Positions 7,933 through 17,217 of a stretch of DNA of 37,090 bases are shown in pieces (the stretch's first letter is position 1; every line of letters begins with the position of its first letter). The DNA is from CAYUNT01 sp964446285 (GTDB taxonomy: Bacteria; Sumerlaeota; Sumerlaeia; SLMS01; CAYUNT01): positions 1 to 37,090 of the forward strand of contig CAYUNT010000015.1 in assembly GCA_964446285.1 (NCBI GenBank), in the 5' to 3' direction. Below the pieces are notes generated by a model. That model saw only the letters and a program-made list of their open reading frames with translations, did not search any database and was not told where the DNA came from. Position numbers and translations under genes: made by a program.

Positions 7933-8466
7933 TCAATCGTATTGCGCCAGGATGCGGTTGATTTTGTCCGGGCTGGCCTGGCGGAAAACAGTGTCGTTTA
8001 TGGTAAGGGCCGGAGCGAGGCCGCACGCGCCGATGCAGCGCATGACCTCGATGCCGAATTTGCCGTCGCGTGTGATTTCCCCCGGGCCGATGCTGAGAAC
8101 CTGGCTCAGGCGCTTGAGGATGTCTGCGGCGCCGCGCACATAACAAGCTGTGCCCATGCATACGCGGATCGTATATTCGCCGCGCGGCTTGGTCGAGAAA
8201 TACGAATAAAACGTCGTCACGCCATAGACCTCCGACAGCGGAACATCGAGGCGTTCGGCGACGAGTTGCTGGATGTCGAGCGGCAGATAGCCGTAGATGC
8301 CCTGAACGAGGTGGAGAATCTGGATGAGGCTTCCGGGTTGATGGCGGAAGGTGTCCACCACCTGGACAATGCGCTCGCGTTTTTGCGCATCGGTTTCGCG
8401 GGCGCAGGCGCAGGCAGCGCAGGGGCCGCTTTGGGCGCGGGCGCTTGGGGGCGTTTGAATGTTCAT
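7933..8466 (-). CDS. hydC: HydC/NuoE-like [2Fe-2S] subunit of the bifurcating hydrogenase
   Basis: A 177-residue thioredoxin-fold ferredoxin of the NuoE family, the small electron-transfer subunit of HydABC-type hydrogenases in the cytoplasm. The cluster ligands are Cys103 and Cys108 (CMGTAC) and Cys144 and Cys148 (CIGAC). The helical N-domain has the typical GYLP and VTTFYSYF segments. The first 22 residues are an extension with four extra cysteines (CAACAC region) of unknown use. AAGGA lies 7 bases before the ATG. It is the first gene of a two-gene operon with hydB. A near-consensus Rex operator lies 52 bp upstream of the start, so expression is probably repressed by Rex at low NADH. Confidence 0.93.
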   Translation of the reverse strand: MNIQTPPSARAQSGPCAACACARETDAQKRERIVQVVDTFRHQPGSLIQILHLVQGIYGYLPLDIQQLVAERLDVPLSEVYGVTTFYSYFSTKPRGEYTIRVCMGTACYVRGAADILKRLSQVLSIGPGEITRDGKFGIEVMRCIGACGLAPALTINDTVFRQASPDKINRILAQYD

Positions 8467-8517
8467 GCAAACATCCTTATTTATATCTCACCGCGGAGGG
8501 GCGGAGAAAAATCGTGT

Positions 8518-8535
8518 TTGTGAAATAATGCACAA
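8518..8535 (-). promoter_or_regulatory. Predicted Rex operator upstream of hydCB
   Basis: TTGTGAAATAATGCACAA matches the known Rex consensus TTGTGAANNNNTTCACAA at 13 of its 14 fixed positions. It lies between 52 and 69 bp upstream of the hydC ATG, where a repressor would cover the promoter. The rex gene itself is at 32629-33273. I could not place convincing -35 and -10 boxes around it. Confidence 0.7.
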
Positions 8536-8901
8536 GGCTCCGTCGCGCTTGCCTGGTTTATACATCCCCCATTGCAGCTCAACCCTATGCTCCCAGGCTG
8601 CATGTTTCTGCTTCAATCCCCTGAATCGCGTCAAGCGGAGTCCCGCGCCTGGGACAGTTCCAAGCAGCATTTTCTTTATACCATCCATAGAATTCCTATG
8701 TGCCGCTTAGTGATTTATTGCAAGGCCGGCGAGCGATCCCTATTCATTGAACCGTTTCAGCGGTTTGCTCTCCGGTGCGGTGAGAACTTCCAGAAGCCTA
8801 TTCGATGCACGCCACAGCAGGATGGAAGGAGCAGCATGGCAAGCGCGACAACTACGGCGCATAGGGAAATTTTTTCCTCTGCGGGGTGCCAAAAACCTCG
8901 C
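8536..8901. other. Region without a supported gene
   Basis: Between the Rex operator and the rtcB stop I see no gene I would defend. There is a small stem AACCG-TTTCAG-CGGTT (about 8748-8763). Two short minus-strand frames (8488-8688 and 8757-8939) were considered and set aside. The upstream promoter of hydCB must lie at the left edge. Confidence 0.5.
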
Positions 8902-10398
8902 TCAATCTTCCGCTGTGCCGTCGTCGGACATGCGGACAATGCGCGGCTGGAAACGCGCGATGGGTTCTACAAGGTCGCTTTGCGCGCGCATGACCTCGGC
9001 GAGCGATTTGTAGGCACGCGGCGATTCGTCGAGGCCCGCCGACATCAATTCGACCCCGGCCTCTTCGAGCGCGCGGCGCATGTCGGACCGCGTAAGCGTC
9101 GTCTTGGCGGCGCGGCGGCTCAGGAGGCGTCCGGCTCCGTGCGCGGCTGAGTTCAGGCTCTCCGAATTCCCTTTTCCGCGCACGATAAATCCGGGATCGG
9201 TCATCGAGCCGGGGATCATGCCGAGGACGCCCGGGCCGGCGGGCGTCGCGCCCTTGCGATGCACCACAAGGCGTTCGCCGCCGTGCTCCTCGATCCACGC
9301 AAAATTGTGATGATTCTCGACCTGCGCCACCACATCGAACCCGAGCGCGCGCAACACGTGGCGGTGGATGAGGTCGTGATTGGCGGCGGCGTAACGCCCG
9401 GCCAAATTCATTGCGGCCCAATACTCGCGGCCTTCGGACTTGCGCAGATCGAGCCATGCGAGGCGCTGATAGGCTTTGGGCAGGCGCGTGAGTCTGATGG
9501 CGAGCCGCGTGAAGTATCCCGCCACGTTCGACCCGAATCCGCGCGACCCCGAATGCGAAAGGAGTGCCAGATAATTCCCCGGCGCGAGGCCCAGTTCCGG
9601 GGCGGCGCGTTCGAGCGTCAAATCGCCAAATTCCACAAAGTGATTGCCCGATCCGGACGTTCCGAGCTGCCCCCAGGCTTTGTCTCGCAATTGCGCCAGA
9701 GGCTTTGGCAATTCGCGCCAGGCCGGATCGTCCATCGCGTCGTGCTCGCGGCGCATCATGCGCGGAAACTCGGCGCCGACGCCGAAAAGCGTTTCCGCCA
9801 GCAGGGCTTTTTTCAGGCGGTCGCGCATTCCGGCCAGGCGCGAGGCGGGCGCATCGAGCACGGAGATTTTCATGCGGCAGGCGATGTCCACTCCGACGCC
9901 GTAAGGAATGACGGCGTTTCGCGTGGCCAGAACGCCGCCGATCGGGAGGCCATATCCGACATGGCCATCGGGCATTTGCGCCCCGCGCACCGCAATGGGC
10001 AGACGGCAGGCGGCGTCCATCTGGCGCAAAGTTTCGGCGTCGAGGCCTTCGATGCCCCAGATCGCGCAAGGAACCGGCTCGGCGCGCAGTGTGGCGCCCG
10101 CGGCGCAAGAAGCGCGAGTGGCGGCCGTGGCGGCGGAAATTTCAGATGAGCCGGACTGGTCAAACATGTCAGGCGGGCCAGATAAATCAGGCTCAGCCGC
10201 GAGCACCTGCGCCAGATCGCCATAAATCGGGTCCTTGAGATGATCGCCTGGCGCGGAGCGCACGCGGTCGAGCGCCTCCAGGATTTTCTCACCCGGAATG
10301 CCTGCCGCGTCCGCCCGGCGCGAGGCCTCAAGCGCCGCGCTGAATTCCGGGCCTCGGTTCCAGCCAAACCGCTTGAGATGTTTGGGTTTCAGTTTCAT
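8902..10398 (-). CDS. rtcB: RtcB-type RNA ligase
   Basis: A 498-residue RtcB, the GTP- and Mn-dependent ligase joining RNA 2',3'-cyclic phosphate or 3'-phosphate ends to 5'-OH ends, used in tRNA and mRNA repair. The conserved blocks are intact: MPDGHVGYGLPIGG (142-155), metal ligand Cys174 in GVGVDIAC, His253 in GSGNHFVE, His282 in SHSGSRG, ENHHNF (361-366), and the guanylylated His420 in SAAHGAGR. The protein is somewhat longer than usual because of an Ala/Ser-rich insert at about 68-107, which looks like a disordered loop. No RtcA, archease or RtcR gene is nearby, so the gene stands alone. It is transcribed divergently from the AsmA-like gene. Confidence 0.95.
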   Translation of the reverse strand: MKLKPKHLKRFGWNRGPEFSAALEASRRADAAGIPGEKILEALDRVRSAPGDHLKDPIYGDLAQVLAAEPDLSGPPDMFDQSGSSEISAATAATRASCAAGATLRAEPVPCAIWGIEGLDAETLRQMDAACRLPIAVRGAQMPDGHVGYGLPIGGVLATRNAVIPYGVGVDIACRMKISVLDAPASRLAGMRDRLKKALLAETLFGVGAEFPRMMRREHDAMDDPAWRELPKPLAQLRDKAWGQLGTSGSGNHFVEFGDLTLERAAPELGLAPGNYLALLSHSGSRGFGSNVAGYFTRLAIRLTRLPKAYQRLAWLDLRKSEGREYWAAMNLAGRYAAANHDLIHRHVLRALGFDVVAQVENHHNFAWIEEHGGERLVVHRKGATPAGPGVLGMIPGSMTDPGFIVRGKGNSESLNSAAHGAGRLLSRRAAKTTLTRSDMRRALEEAGVELMSAGLDESPRAYKSLAEVMRAQSDLVEPIARFQPRIVRMSDDGTAED

Positions 10399-10435
10399 GG
10401 CGGCGCTGAACTCACAAGGCGAACCTCTGAGAAGG

Positions 10436-10480
10436 GACGAAAAGGACCTAAACGACGAAAAGGACGCAAAGGACAGAAGA
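10436..10480. repeat. Five 9-bp purine-rich tandem units
   Basis: Consecutive 9-mers read GACGAAAAG, GACCTAAAC, GACGAAAAG, GACGCAAAG, GACAGAAGA. They lie in the 326-bp divergent spacer between rtcB and the AsmA-like gene, which otherwise holds no gene. The period and composition match the other purine-rich repeats in this window. Confidence 0.65.
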
Positions 10481-10724
10481 AAAACGGCTCCCGGGCGGAT
10501 TCCAAGGCCGTTCCATTGGATTTTGAACTATCGAATCGCCCGGAACAAGGGCATTTGGCGTTTCTCTGGCGCGGCGCAGTTTGGCGCGGCCCGGCGCCGC
10601 ACGATGGGGATTGGCAAGAGCATGGGGGATTTTGATAAGATTCGCGCGGAGCGCAAGCCCGGCGGCGCAGGAACATGGCGCGATGATGCGCCGGGCGCGA
10701 GAGCGAGATCGAGAAGGGCATTTC

Positions 10725-13700
10725 ATGCGGCTTCGTTTTCATACGCGCCGGGCGCGTGTCATCGCGCACAAAAGCCAGCGGCTAGCCTGGCGGATTCTTC
10801 GCTGGGTGGCGGCGGCGGTTATAGTCCTGCTGGTTCTGGCCGCCGCTGGCTGGTTCACCGTCACGCGCGAGGCGTTTTTGCGCGGTCCGCTCCTTGGCCG
10901 GCTGCTCGGGCCGCGCTACGGGGAATTCATCCAGTTCGAACACATTCAAGCCGGGATTTTCCCGCCTTCGATCAGCCTTTTCGACATTCAATTGACCGAT
11001 CATCGCGCGGGGCCTGGCGAACCGCCCGTGGTGGCGCGCCTGGGAAAACTCGTCCTGACCTGGCGCTGGATTCCGCCCAAAACCCTGCATGTGGACCGCG
11101 TCGAGGCGCGGGGCCTGAGGCTCGATCTTTCGCGTGGCGCCAATGGCCAGTGGAACCTTGCGCGCGCATTGGCAGACCTGCGCGAAAGCCGTCCGCCCCA
11201 ACCGATTCGGCTCGACGCGTTTGCAGACGCGGACGATGGCGGCGCATCCGGCCGTCAGGAACGCGAAGTTCTGCTGCATTTTTGGGACGCCGGAGATGTG
11301 CGCATTGCCTGGACGGACCGCCTTGCGGGGAGTCTGATTCCCTCGCGCGGAATTCTCGAATTTGGCGATTTCCAGATTCTTGGCCGCGACACGCCTATCG
11401 AGCCGATTGATATTTCCGCCGCTGTGAACATGCGCATCGAGGGTTACGCAAAAATCCTTGGCGCGCCGCCCTCCGAGCGCTTTCCCCTCGGGCTGGATAT
11501 CACACTCTCGCATCCGCTCGAACCGAGGCAGATGGGCGTTGTGATTCGCGCCGATGTTAAAGCGCCCGTTTCGCAACTGGGCGCTCTGGAACTCGATGCC
11601 CCCGCGGCGCTTCCCGAGGATCAGATGATCCCGGCCTGGACGCAGGCCATGCGCGAGGCGCCGGCGCTTGCATCGGTGCGCGGTTCGGCGGCGCGCGAGG
11701 TTCGCCATCCGCTCGAAATATCAAATCTGGAATTGCGGATTTGCGATCCCTCCGGCGGGGGGACGCTTCTTGAATGCATCGGCGGGCGCTATGACTTTGT
11801 CTCGAACGTATTGCAGGGCAAGGTGCGCGCCAGCGGGACCCTCAAAGACCTGCTTGATGGATTGAGCCGTTCGCCGCTGCCGGCCGTCGGCTCGCTGGGG
11901 CGCTGGATTGAGAATCGCGGCAGTGTCCGCCGTGCGCTGGCGAACCAATGGGCGCGCGAATGGACTTTTGACGCAAACCTGGACGCCACTTTGCGGCATG
12001 GCAACGGCGGATTTTGGACTGATGCGGAGGATGCCCAACTGGATTTCTCTGCCTCGCTTCGGTGCCGCGACCCCAGAAATCTATGGATAGACGAATCTGG
12101 CGCGGAAGCCACGACCTCGTGCCTGGTGATGAATCTTCTATCGGCGGGGACGCTGAATTTACCGCAAATGCGGCTGGAACTTCGTTCGCTGGAAGGGTCG
12201 CTCCGGCGCGCGCCCGTTACTGCGTCAAGTAATGGGCCGCAGGCCGGGGCCGGTGAAAAACAGGAGGCGCGTCCTGAAAAGGAAGCCAGGGTTGCGCAAA
12301 ATGCGAAGGCAATCGCTTGGGAAAACAAGGCGCCGGTTGAAGAGCGCGTTCTCCTCTCGGGCCGCCTTCTGAAAACGCCACACTCGTTCAATCTGGGCGA
12401 ATTGGCGAGCGCTTTGGCGGCGGGAAAGCTCGCCCGGGCGTCCGCCGCCGCCACCGCCGCCGCAGAAGAGGAGTCTCGCGGGCAGGCAGCAGGGACGCCG
12501 CTTTGGGCCGGGGATAGAAAGTTGCGCCAGCGGATTCATCAGATCGTCGAACAGATTCTGACGCCGTTGCAGACGCTTGGAAATCCGCCGTTGCAACTGG
12601 AGTTTGTCCTGCCATCCGCGACGCTGCGCGAGGTTCCCGCGCCTCTGCGCCCGCGCCTGCGCGGAGTGCCCGCCGAAGGGCGCATCGAAGGCAAAGTGAG
12701 TCTGGCGTATATTCCGAAAACAGGCGAAATCCGCGCGGAGGCCATGCTGGACGCCGAGGAAATCCGCCCGCAAGGTGATCCGCCCGCATCGGGATTCGGC
12801 GCGCGCCTGTCGGCCTCGGGGGCGCTGGACTCCTGGCGTGCCTCGCTCGATTCCGCCGCAGCGACATTGACCACGCCCGAGCCGCGCATGTATTCGCTCG
12901 AAGCGCGCGGCGGGCGCTGGAATCTGGCGACGGGCGAAGGCGAATGCGCCGTGGAAGCGCGCTCGCTTGATGGTGGATTTTTCGCGCTGGCGTCGGACCT
13001 GGCAGGCGAGCGCGGGCGCGCGTGGCTCGAAAAACGGCGCGCGATTCTGCAACTGGCCGAACTGGCCCCGGGGAACCCGGAACAGAACGGCGCGGAGGCG
13101 TCGTTCCAGCTGAAAGCCTTGCGAAAATCAAGTCTGGAACTTGATTTCCGCGGACGGCTCGACAATGTGCGCCTGAAGCCGATTCTGGCGGATTCTCCCG
13201 AATCCGCACGGCCGCAGGCCATCGAAACGGATGTTAGCGCGCAGTGGAGGGCGGCCGGCCAGCCGCTCGTGGTTCGGCGTTTCGCGGCGCGGCTGATCGA
13301 CCCGCGCGAGCCGCGACCCCGCCTGGAATTCACAACACTCGCCCCCGGATCGCTCCGCCTTACGCCCGCCCGCATAGAAGCCAACGCGAGCCGATTGCTC
13401 GAGTCGCTCGAACGCACCTCCGCCAGCGCCAGCCCCGCCGATGGCGCTGCTGTCAGCGCCGCTGCCGCTTCGGATGCTCCAGCCACAAACACCGCCGCCG
13501 CACTGTCGCTCTATGGCCTCGCTTTCGGGCAATGGTTTGCCCAGGAAGACCCGTGGCTGGCCGCGCCCTGGTCGTTGCGGATTTCCAAATTTCCATTCAT
13601 GCGCCTTGGCCGCCTGCCCTCGGCGTTTGGACTGCCGCTTCAGGAAGGCCGCGGCGACGTCGAAATCGCGGCGTTTCCCGAGCCTATTGGGAATGACGGC

Positions 13701-16700
13701 GTCCCGCTTCAAACCGGCGCCGGGGAACGCCTGCAATGGAACTGGCAGGCGCGCGGCGCGATTCGGGCGGCCCGCCTCGAAGGAATATCCAGCCCCGCCG
13801 AAGTGCAAATGTCCGCCGCCGGACGCCTCGATCCGCGCTCGCTCGAAATCGAGCGATTTCAGGCGGGATTGCCTTCCTACGCAGTCGAGGGCCGCGCGCA
13901 TTATGAATTCGCAACGGGCAATCGGTCGCTCGATGCGCGGGCCAGCGCCCCTTCGCCCGGCGCGCTGGCTCCTCTCTCGGCATCGGACGAGTCCCTTTTG
14001 GCGCGCGCGCTTGCCATTCCTCCGCGCACGATGGCAGGGGCGCTGTTTCAGGCGGCGGATAACGCGGCGGCGCCTTCCTCCATCGCCTGGCACATCGAAC
14101 GCCAGACGCAACAGCCTGGAATTTTGCTGTTCACGGCGCAGCGATATGACTCGCTGCGGATGTTTTTGCACGAAGACCCTCCCTGTTCGCTTCGCGTCGA
14201 ACAACAGATGCGATTCGGCGCGGGCGGCTGCATGAATATCGAGGATTTTCACGCGGCGTTCACGGAGGACGGCGCTTCCAGCCCGATTGTGACCTTGCGC
14301 CTGGCAGAACCTTTTGAATGGGATTCCAAGGCGGGGATTGGAGAAGGAATGGCCGCCGCCGCATTTGGTTTGCCTGATACGCCAGCCGCTCCAGCCGCGC
14401 GCCCGATGGCCTTTGATTTGCGCATGAACATCCGGGCGCTTCTGGCGCGCCTGGAGGCATCGCGCCTTATACCCGCCATGAATCCGCCTCTCGCGGGAAT
14501 CATCGAAGCCCGTGTCGAGTCCTGCGCGTTTCCGGATGATGGCTCGTATGGACCAGGCTGGATGCATCGCGCCAGCGGATGGATTTTTCCGGCGAACAAT
14601 GGCCACAGCGGCAATGGCGGTGGCGGCGAAGCGCGTGGCGAAGCGATTCCCATCGCAGGTTCCGTGTCCGCCGAAGCGGATCGCGTCCGGTTCCAGGCGA
14701 TTTTACGCGCCGCGCCCTGGGGGCTGCCGCTGCCCTGCGCGGAAGCCATCGTCACCGCCGAACGTTCGCGATCTGCGCAGGAGGAATGGATCGAGGCGCA
14801 AGTGCGCGACGCCGCTCCCGCACTCATGCGCCGCGTGGATAATCCCATCCGCTACTGGTTTTCCGATGATTCGGTGCGGGCGGACGTGTTTGTGCGGCGC
14901 GGGGCGCGCCGCCAGGGGCAATTCCGCGACGAATCCGCGCGGATCGTTGTCCGAAACGCGGCGCTTGGCGATCCGGATGACGATGCAGGAGATTCTATTG
15001 CCGCAGTCCAATTTCCAACAGCGCAGACGAATCCTGGACGGGACGTCCAAGCCGCCAGACCGCTTCATCCGCCGTTGCGGTTGTCGCTCGCATACGATTT
15101 TTCGCATGATCTGGCCACATCCACTGTGGCGCTGCGCACGCTGCATTTCGAGGCCTCGCCCGAGAGTGATCGCCCGGCGACGGCTTCGCTGGCTCTTTTG
15201 GACTTGCGCCAGCCCATCACGCTGAATCTCGACACACTCGAGGTAGTTTCCGCCGCAAAGGAGGATGCCTCCGCCTCGGGTCCGATGGCGCTGCGTGTTC
15301 GGATAGGGCCGGCCGAACTGGCTCCTTATGCGCCCGCGCTGGCGCGTTGGTGTTCGTGTCCGCCCGGATTGCGCGGCGAATTCCGCCTCGATGCAGATTT
15401 GCAGGCCCGCCCGTCCGCGGATTCCACCGGACAGAGCATTCTTGCGGGGGCGATGCGCCTGGCCAATCTGCGCGTGGGGCGTCCTGAAAAGCCAGATGCC
15501 GCAACGCAATCCGCCGCCGGAGCGGAGCCGGAACCCAAAAGGTCCGAAGCCAAAAACGCCGGCAATAATTCCGCCAAAAACCTCGCGCTGGACGCCAATG
15601 TGCAATTCCGCTTTATGCTGCGCATGGGAGTCGCGGCCATTCAGCACTTTCTCTTCGAGAGCGAAAACGCCCCCGGCGCGCCGCCCGACCGCTTGAATCT
15701 GGAAGGAACCGTTTTCAGCCGCCGGGGCGGATTGCGGCCTGACGTGCGCGTGACGGGCGATACGCTGAATCTCTCAAAATACCTGGGATTTTTTAGCGAC
15801 TGGGTGCGGGCGCGCGAGGCAGCGGAGGGCGCAAGGCGAAGCGCGAACCAGGGCGCGTCTTTGGGACCGCGAGGCTCCGCACTCGCCTCTTCTGGATCGC
15901 GAGGCTCTGCACTCGCCTCTTCTTCCGCCCGTTCCGCCGCGTCTTTCGCCGCGCGCCCCACCCCGCATTCCCGCACGCGCGATGAACTTCTGCGCACCGC
16001 CCGCTACGCCGCCACGGCCCTCGCCCGCGCCTCGCGCCAATTCCGTATGCGGATGGACATCAATAAAATCTCGCTCGGCGGCATGGCGTTTGAGAAACTG
16101 GGGCTGCTCGTCCGCTACGAGGGCAACCGCCTGCGCCTGAGCAATGCCACCACGGAGTTGGACAAAGGGCGCCTCAATGCCAGCGGAGAATTGGATTTTT
16201 CCGCGCCGGGCCGGATTCGCTACGAAGGGCGCTGCCAACTCGAGGAGTTTCCGTTTGGCAATGTGGCGGACCGCCTTTTCCCCGGCCTGGAATCGCGCGT
16301 TCAGGGCCGCGTGACGGGCGAGGCATTCCTTTACGGACAGGGGCTGGCGGGTGAGAGCCTCGCGGCCAATCTGGCGGGGCAGGCGCGCGGCACGATTCAC
16401 GGCGGACTCATCCGCGCTGGAAACGCTGCCTGGCTCGCTGACCCAACTGATCCAATCACAGCCAGCGTCGCCGCGCGCATCGAGGGCGACGCCGTGGATT
16501 TCTCGCTCGATAGCGATCCCGAGGACCCCCGAAAAGAAATCCATTTGCGCGGTCATGCCCTGGACCTGTTCGATACATGCCTGGTCCGGGCGCTCTTGCG
16601 GGCCGGCCAGCGGACGCAGGTGGGGCCGCGCCCGCCGCGCGAAAGCGGACGCCTTGATCCCAAGCCGCAAATGCTTGTGGGCGGAGTCTGGCGCATCGAA

Positions 16701-16757
16701 GGGCCTCTCTCCGCTCCCGCGCGCATACATCGAAGACTGGAGAGCATCGAGTATTGA
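10725..16757 (+). CDS. Giant AsmA-like (repeating beta-groove) envelope protein
   Basis: A 2010-residue inner-membrane-anchored protein. AGAAGGG precedes the ATG at 10725 by about 7 bases; an in-frame ATG at 10581 would add 48 residues before the anchor and is less likely. Residues 23-46 form one transmembrane helix (ILRWVAAAVIVLLVLAAAG). The rest is periplasmic, rich in amphipathic beta-strand repeats such as VDRVEARGLRLDLSRGANG and LRLSNATTELDKGRLNASG, as in AsmA/TamB/YhdP proteins. The last 250 residues (KISLGGMAFEKL onward) resemble the AsmA C-terminal module. Known relatives bridge inner and outer membranes for phospholipid transport or outer-membrane maintenance; that role is inferred here. 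Ala/Ser-rich linkers occur near residues 580-610, 885-910 and 1690-1750. Its stop overlaps the start of the next gene. Confidence 0.85.
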   Translation: MRLRFHTRRARVIAHKSQRLAWRILRWVAAAVIVLLVLAAAGWFTVTREAFLRGPLLGRLLGPRYGEFIQFEHIQAGIFPPSISLFDIQLTDHRAGPGEPPVVARLGKLVLTWRWIPPKTLHVDRVEARGLRLDLSRGANGQWNLARALADLRESRPPQPIRLDAFADADDGGASGRQEREVLLHFWDAGDVRIAWTDRLAGSLIPSRGILEFGDFQILGRDTPIEPIDISAAVNMRIEGYAKILGAPPSERFPLGLDITLSHPLEPRQMGVVIRADVKAPVSQLGALELDAPAALPEDQMIPAWTQAMREAPALASVRGSAAREVRHPLEISNLELRICDPSGGGTLLECIGGRYDFVSNVLQGKVRASGTLKDLLDGLSRSPLPAVGSLGRWIENRGSVRRALANQWAREWTFDANLDATLRHGNGGFWTDAEDAQLDFSASLRCRDPRNLWIDESGAEATTSCLVMNLLSAGTLNLPQMRLELRSLEGSLRRAPVTASSNGPQAGAGEKQEARPEKEARVAQNAKAIAWENKAPVEERVLLSGRLLKTPHSFNLGELASALAAGKLARASAAATAAAEEESRGQAAGTPLWAGDRKLRQRIHQIVEQILTPLQTLGNPPLQLEFVLPSATLREVPAPLRPRLRGVPAEGRIEGKVSLAYIPKTGEIRAEAMLDAEEIRPQGDPPASGFGARLSASGALDSWRASLDSAAATLTTPEPRMYSLEARGGRWNLATGEGECAVEARSLDGGFFALASDLAGERGRAWLEKRRAILQLAELAPGNPEQNGAEASFQLKALRKSSLELDFRGRLDNVRLKPILADSPESARPQAIETDVSAQWRAAGQPLVVRRFAARLIDPREPRPRLEFTTLAPGSLRLTPARIEANASRLLESLERTSASASPADGAAVSAAAASDAPATNTAAALSLYGLAFGQWFAQEDPWLAAPWSLRISKFPFMRLGRLPSAFGLPLQEGRGDVEIAAFPEPIGNDGVPLQTGAGERLQWNWQARGAIRAARLEGISSPAEVQMSAAGRLDPRSLEIERFQAGLPSYAVEGRAHYEFATGNRSLDARASAPSPGALAPLSASDESLLARALAIPPRTMAGALFQAADNAAAPSSIAWHIERQTQQPGILLFTAQRYDSLRMFLHEDPPCSLRVEQQMRFGAGGCMNIEDFHAAFTEDGASSPIVTLRLAEPFEWDSKAGIGEGMAAAAFGLPDTPAAPAARPMAFDLRMNIRALLARLEASRLIPAMNPPLAGIIEARVESCAFPDDGSYGPGWMHRASGWIFPANNGHSGNGGGGEARGEAIPIAGSVSAEADRVRFQAILRAAPWGLPLPCAEAIVTAERSRSAQEEWIEAQVRDAAPALMRRVDNPIRYWFSDDSVRADVFVRRGARRQGQFRDESARIVVRNAALGDPDDDAGDSIAAVQFPTAQTNPGRDVQAARPLHPPLRLSLAYDFSHDLATSTVALRTLHFEASPESDRPATASLALLDLRQPITLNLDTLEVVSAAKEDASASGPMALRVRIGPAELAPYAPALARWCSCPPGLRGEFRLDADLQARPSADSTGQSILAGAMRLANLRVGRPEKPDAATQSAAGAEPEPKRSEAKNAGNNSAKNLALDANVQFRFMLRMGVAAIQHFLFESENAPGAPPDRLNLEGTVFSRRGGLRPDVRVTGDTLNLSKYLGFFSDWVRAREAAEGARRSANQGASLGPRGSALASSGSRGSALASSSARSAASFAARPTPHSRTRDELLRTARYAATALARASRQFRMRMDINKISLGGMAFEKLGLLVRYEGNRLRLSNATTELDKGRLNASGELDFSAPGRIRYEGRCQLEEFPFGNVADRLFPGLESRVQGRVTGEAFLYGQGLAGESLAANLAGQARGTIHGGLIRAGNAAWLADPTDPITASVAARIEGDAVDFSLDSDPEDPRKEIHLRGHALDLFDTCLVRALLRAGQRTQVGPRPPRESGRLDPKPQMLVGGVWRIEGPLSAPARIHRRLESIEY
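15868..15923 (+). repeat. 30-bp in-frame tandem duplication within the AsmA-like gene
   Basis: Two copies of a 30-bp unit encode RGSALASSGS and RGSALASSS in a Ser/Ala linker. The copies differ at only one or two positions, which suggests a recent slippage or duplication event in a disordered segment. Confidence 0.75.
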
Positions 16758-17188
16758 TTCTCGCCTGGATTGCGCTGATCGTTCTGGCCGCGTGGGTTGG
16801 CATGATCTGGTATTTTGGCGGCGGGCAATGGGGCCGCAACCAGACGCAAGCGATTATCGACCGCCTGCGGCGGTATCCGAGGGTTCATGCCTTTCTGGAC
16901 CGCCACCACGGCAAATTTCGCGCGTCGTTTCACTATATCGAGTTTGCCGGCATGACGTTGATTTTGTATTCGCTCGCCGCGTGGATGTTCGGGCGCGGCG
17001 TGGCGGAGTGGAGTTACATGCGCGCGGCGGTTGCGGCCGTCATTTCTGCCGTGGCCGCCTATCTCGATGAAGTGCATCAATTGCGTTCGGGCACGCGGCA
17101 ATTCCGGCGAGTCGATTATTTGCATTCCTGCTGCGGCATTGCCATCGCGCTGATGATCCTGCGCTACGCTGCCTTCTTCGCGGAATGA
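16754..17188 (+). CDS. VanZ-like small membrane protein
   Basis: A 144-residue protein with an N-terminal transmembrane helix (residues 1-19), further hydrophobic segments at about 57-75 and 80-100, and a last one near 124-140. The motif AYLDEVHQ (about 101-108), followed by R and then RRVDYLHSCCGIAIAL, matches the VanZ-like family pattern DE-x-x-Q then R-x-x-x-x-D and a terminal helix. Function in this family is mostly unknown beyond VanZ teicoplanin resistance. The start is a TTG whose TTGA overlaps the stop of the AsmA-like gene, with GGAGAG upstream, so translational coupling is likely. It converges on the following minus-strand gene with only 29 bp between the stops. Confidence 0.75.
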   Translation: MILAWIALIVLAAWVGMIWYFGGGQWGRNQTQAIIDRLRRYPRVHAFLDRHHGKFRASFHYIEFAGMTLILYSLAAWMFGRGVAEWSYMRAAVAAVISAVAAYLDEVHQLRSGTRQFRRVDYLHSCCGIAIALMILRYAAFFAE

Positions 17189-17217
17189 TGCCAGTAAAAT
17201 CGCAAGGGTTTCCCTGG

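Noticed and set aside
8488..8688. Minus-strand 66-codon frame with AGGA about 5 bases before its ATG
   Set aside because: It covers the Rex operator and ends 21 bp before hydC; the peptide has no recognisable feature and the region looks regulatory.
8757..8939. Minus-strand 60-codon frame with a hydrophobic stretch ending in a lipobox-like LLPSC
   Set aside because: Its only ATG lies inside rtcB with no ribosome-binding site, and the hydrophobic part starts after a non-start ATT codon. A tiny lipoprotein cannot be excluded, but support is too thin.
10436..10480. Possible CRISPR array in the purine-rich tandem repeats
   Set aside because: Units are 9 bp with no spacers and no cas gene in the window.
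12225..13492. Several overlapping long minus-strand frames opposite the AsmA-like gene
   Set aside because: Arg/Pro/Ser-rich translations typical of shadow frames in high-GC DNA; no motif or start signal.
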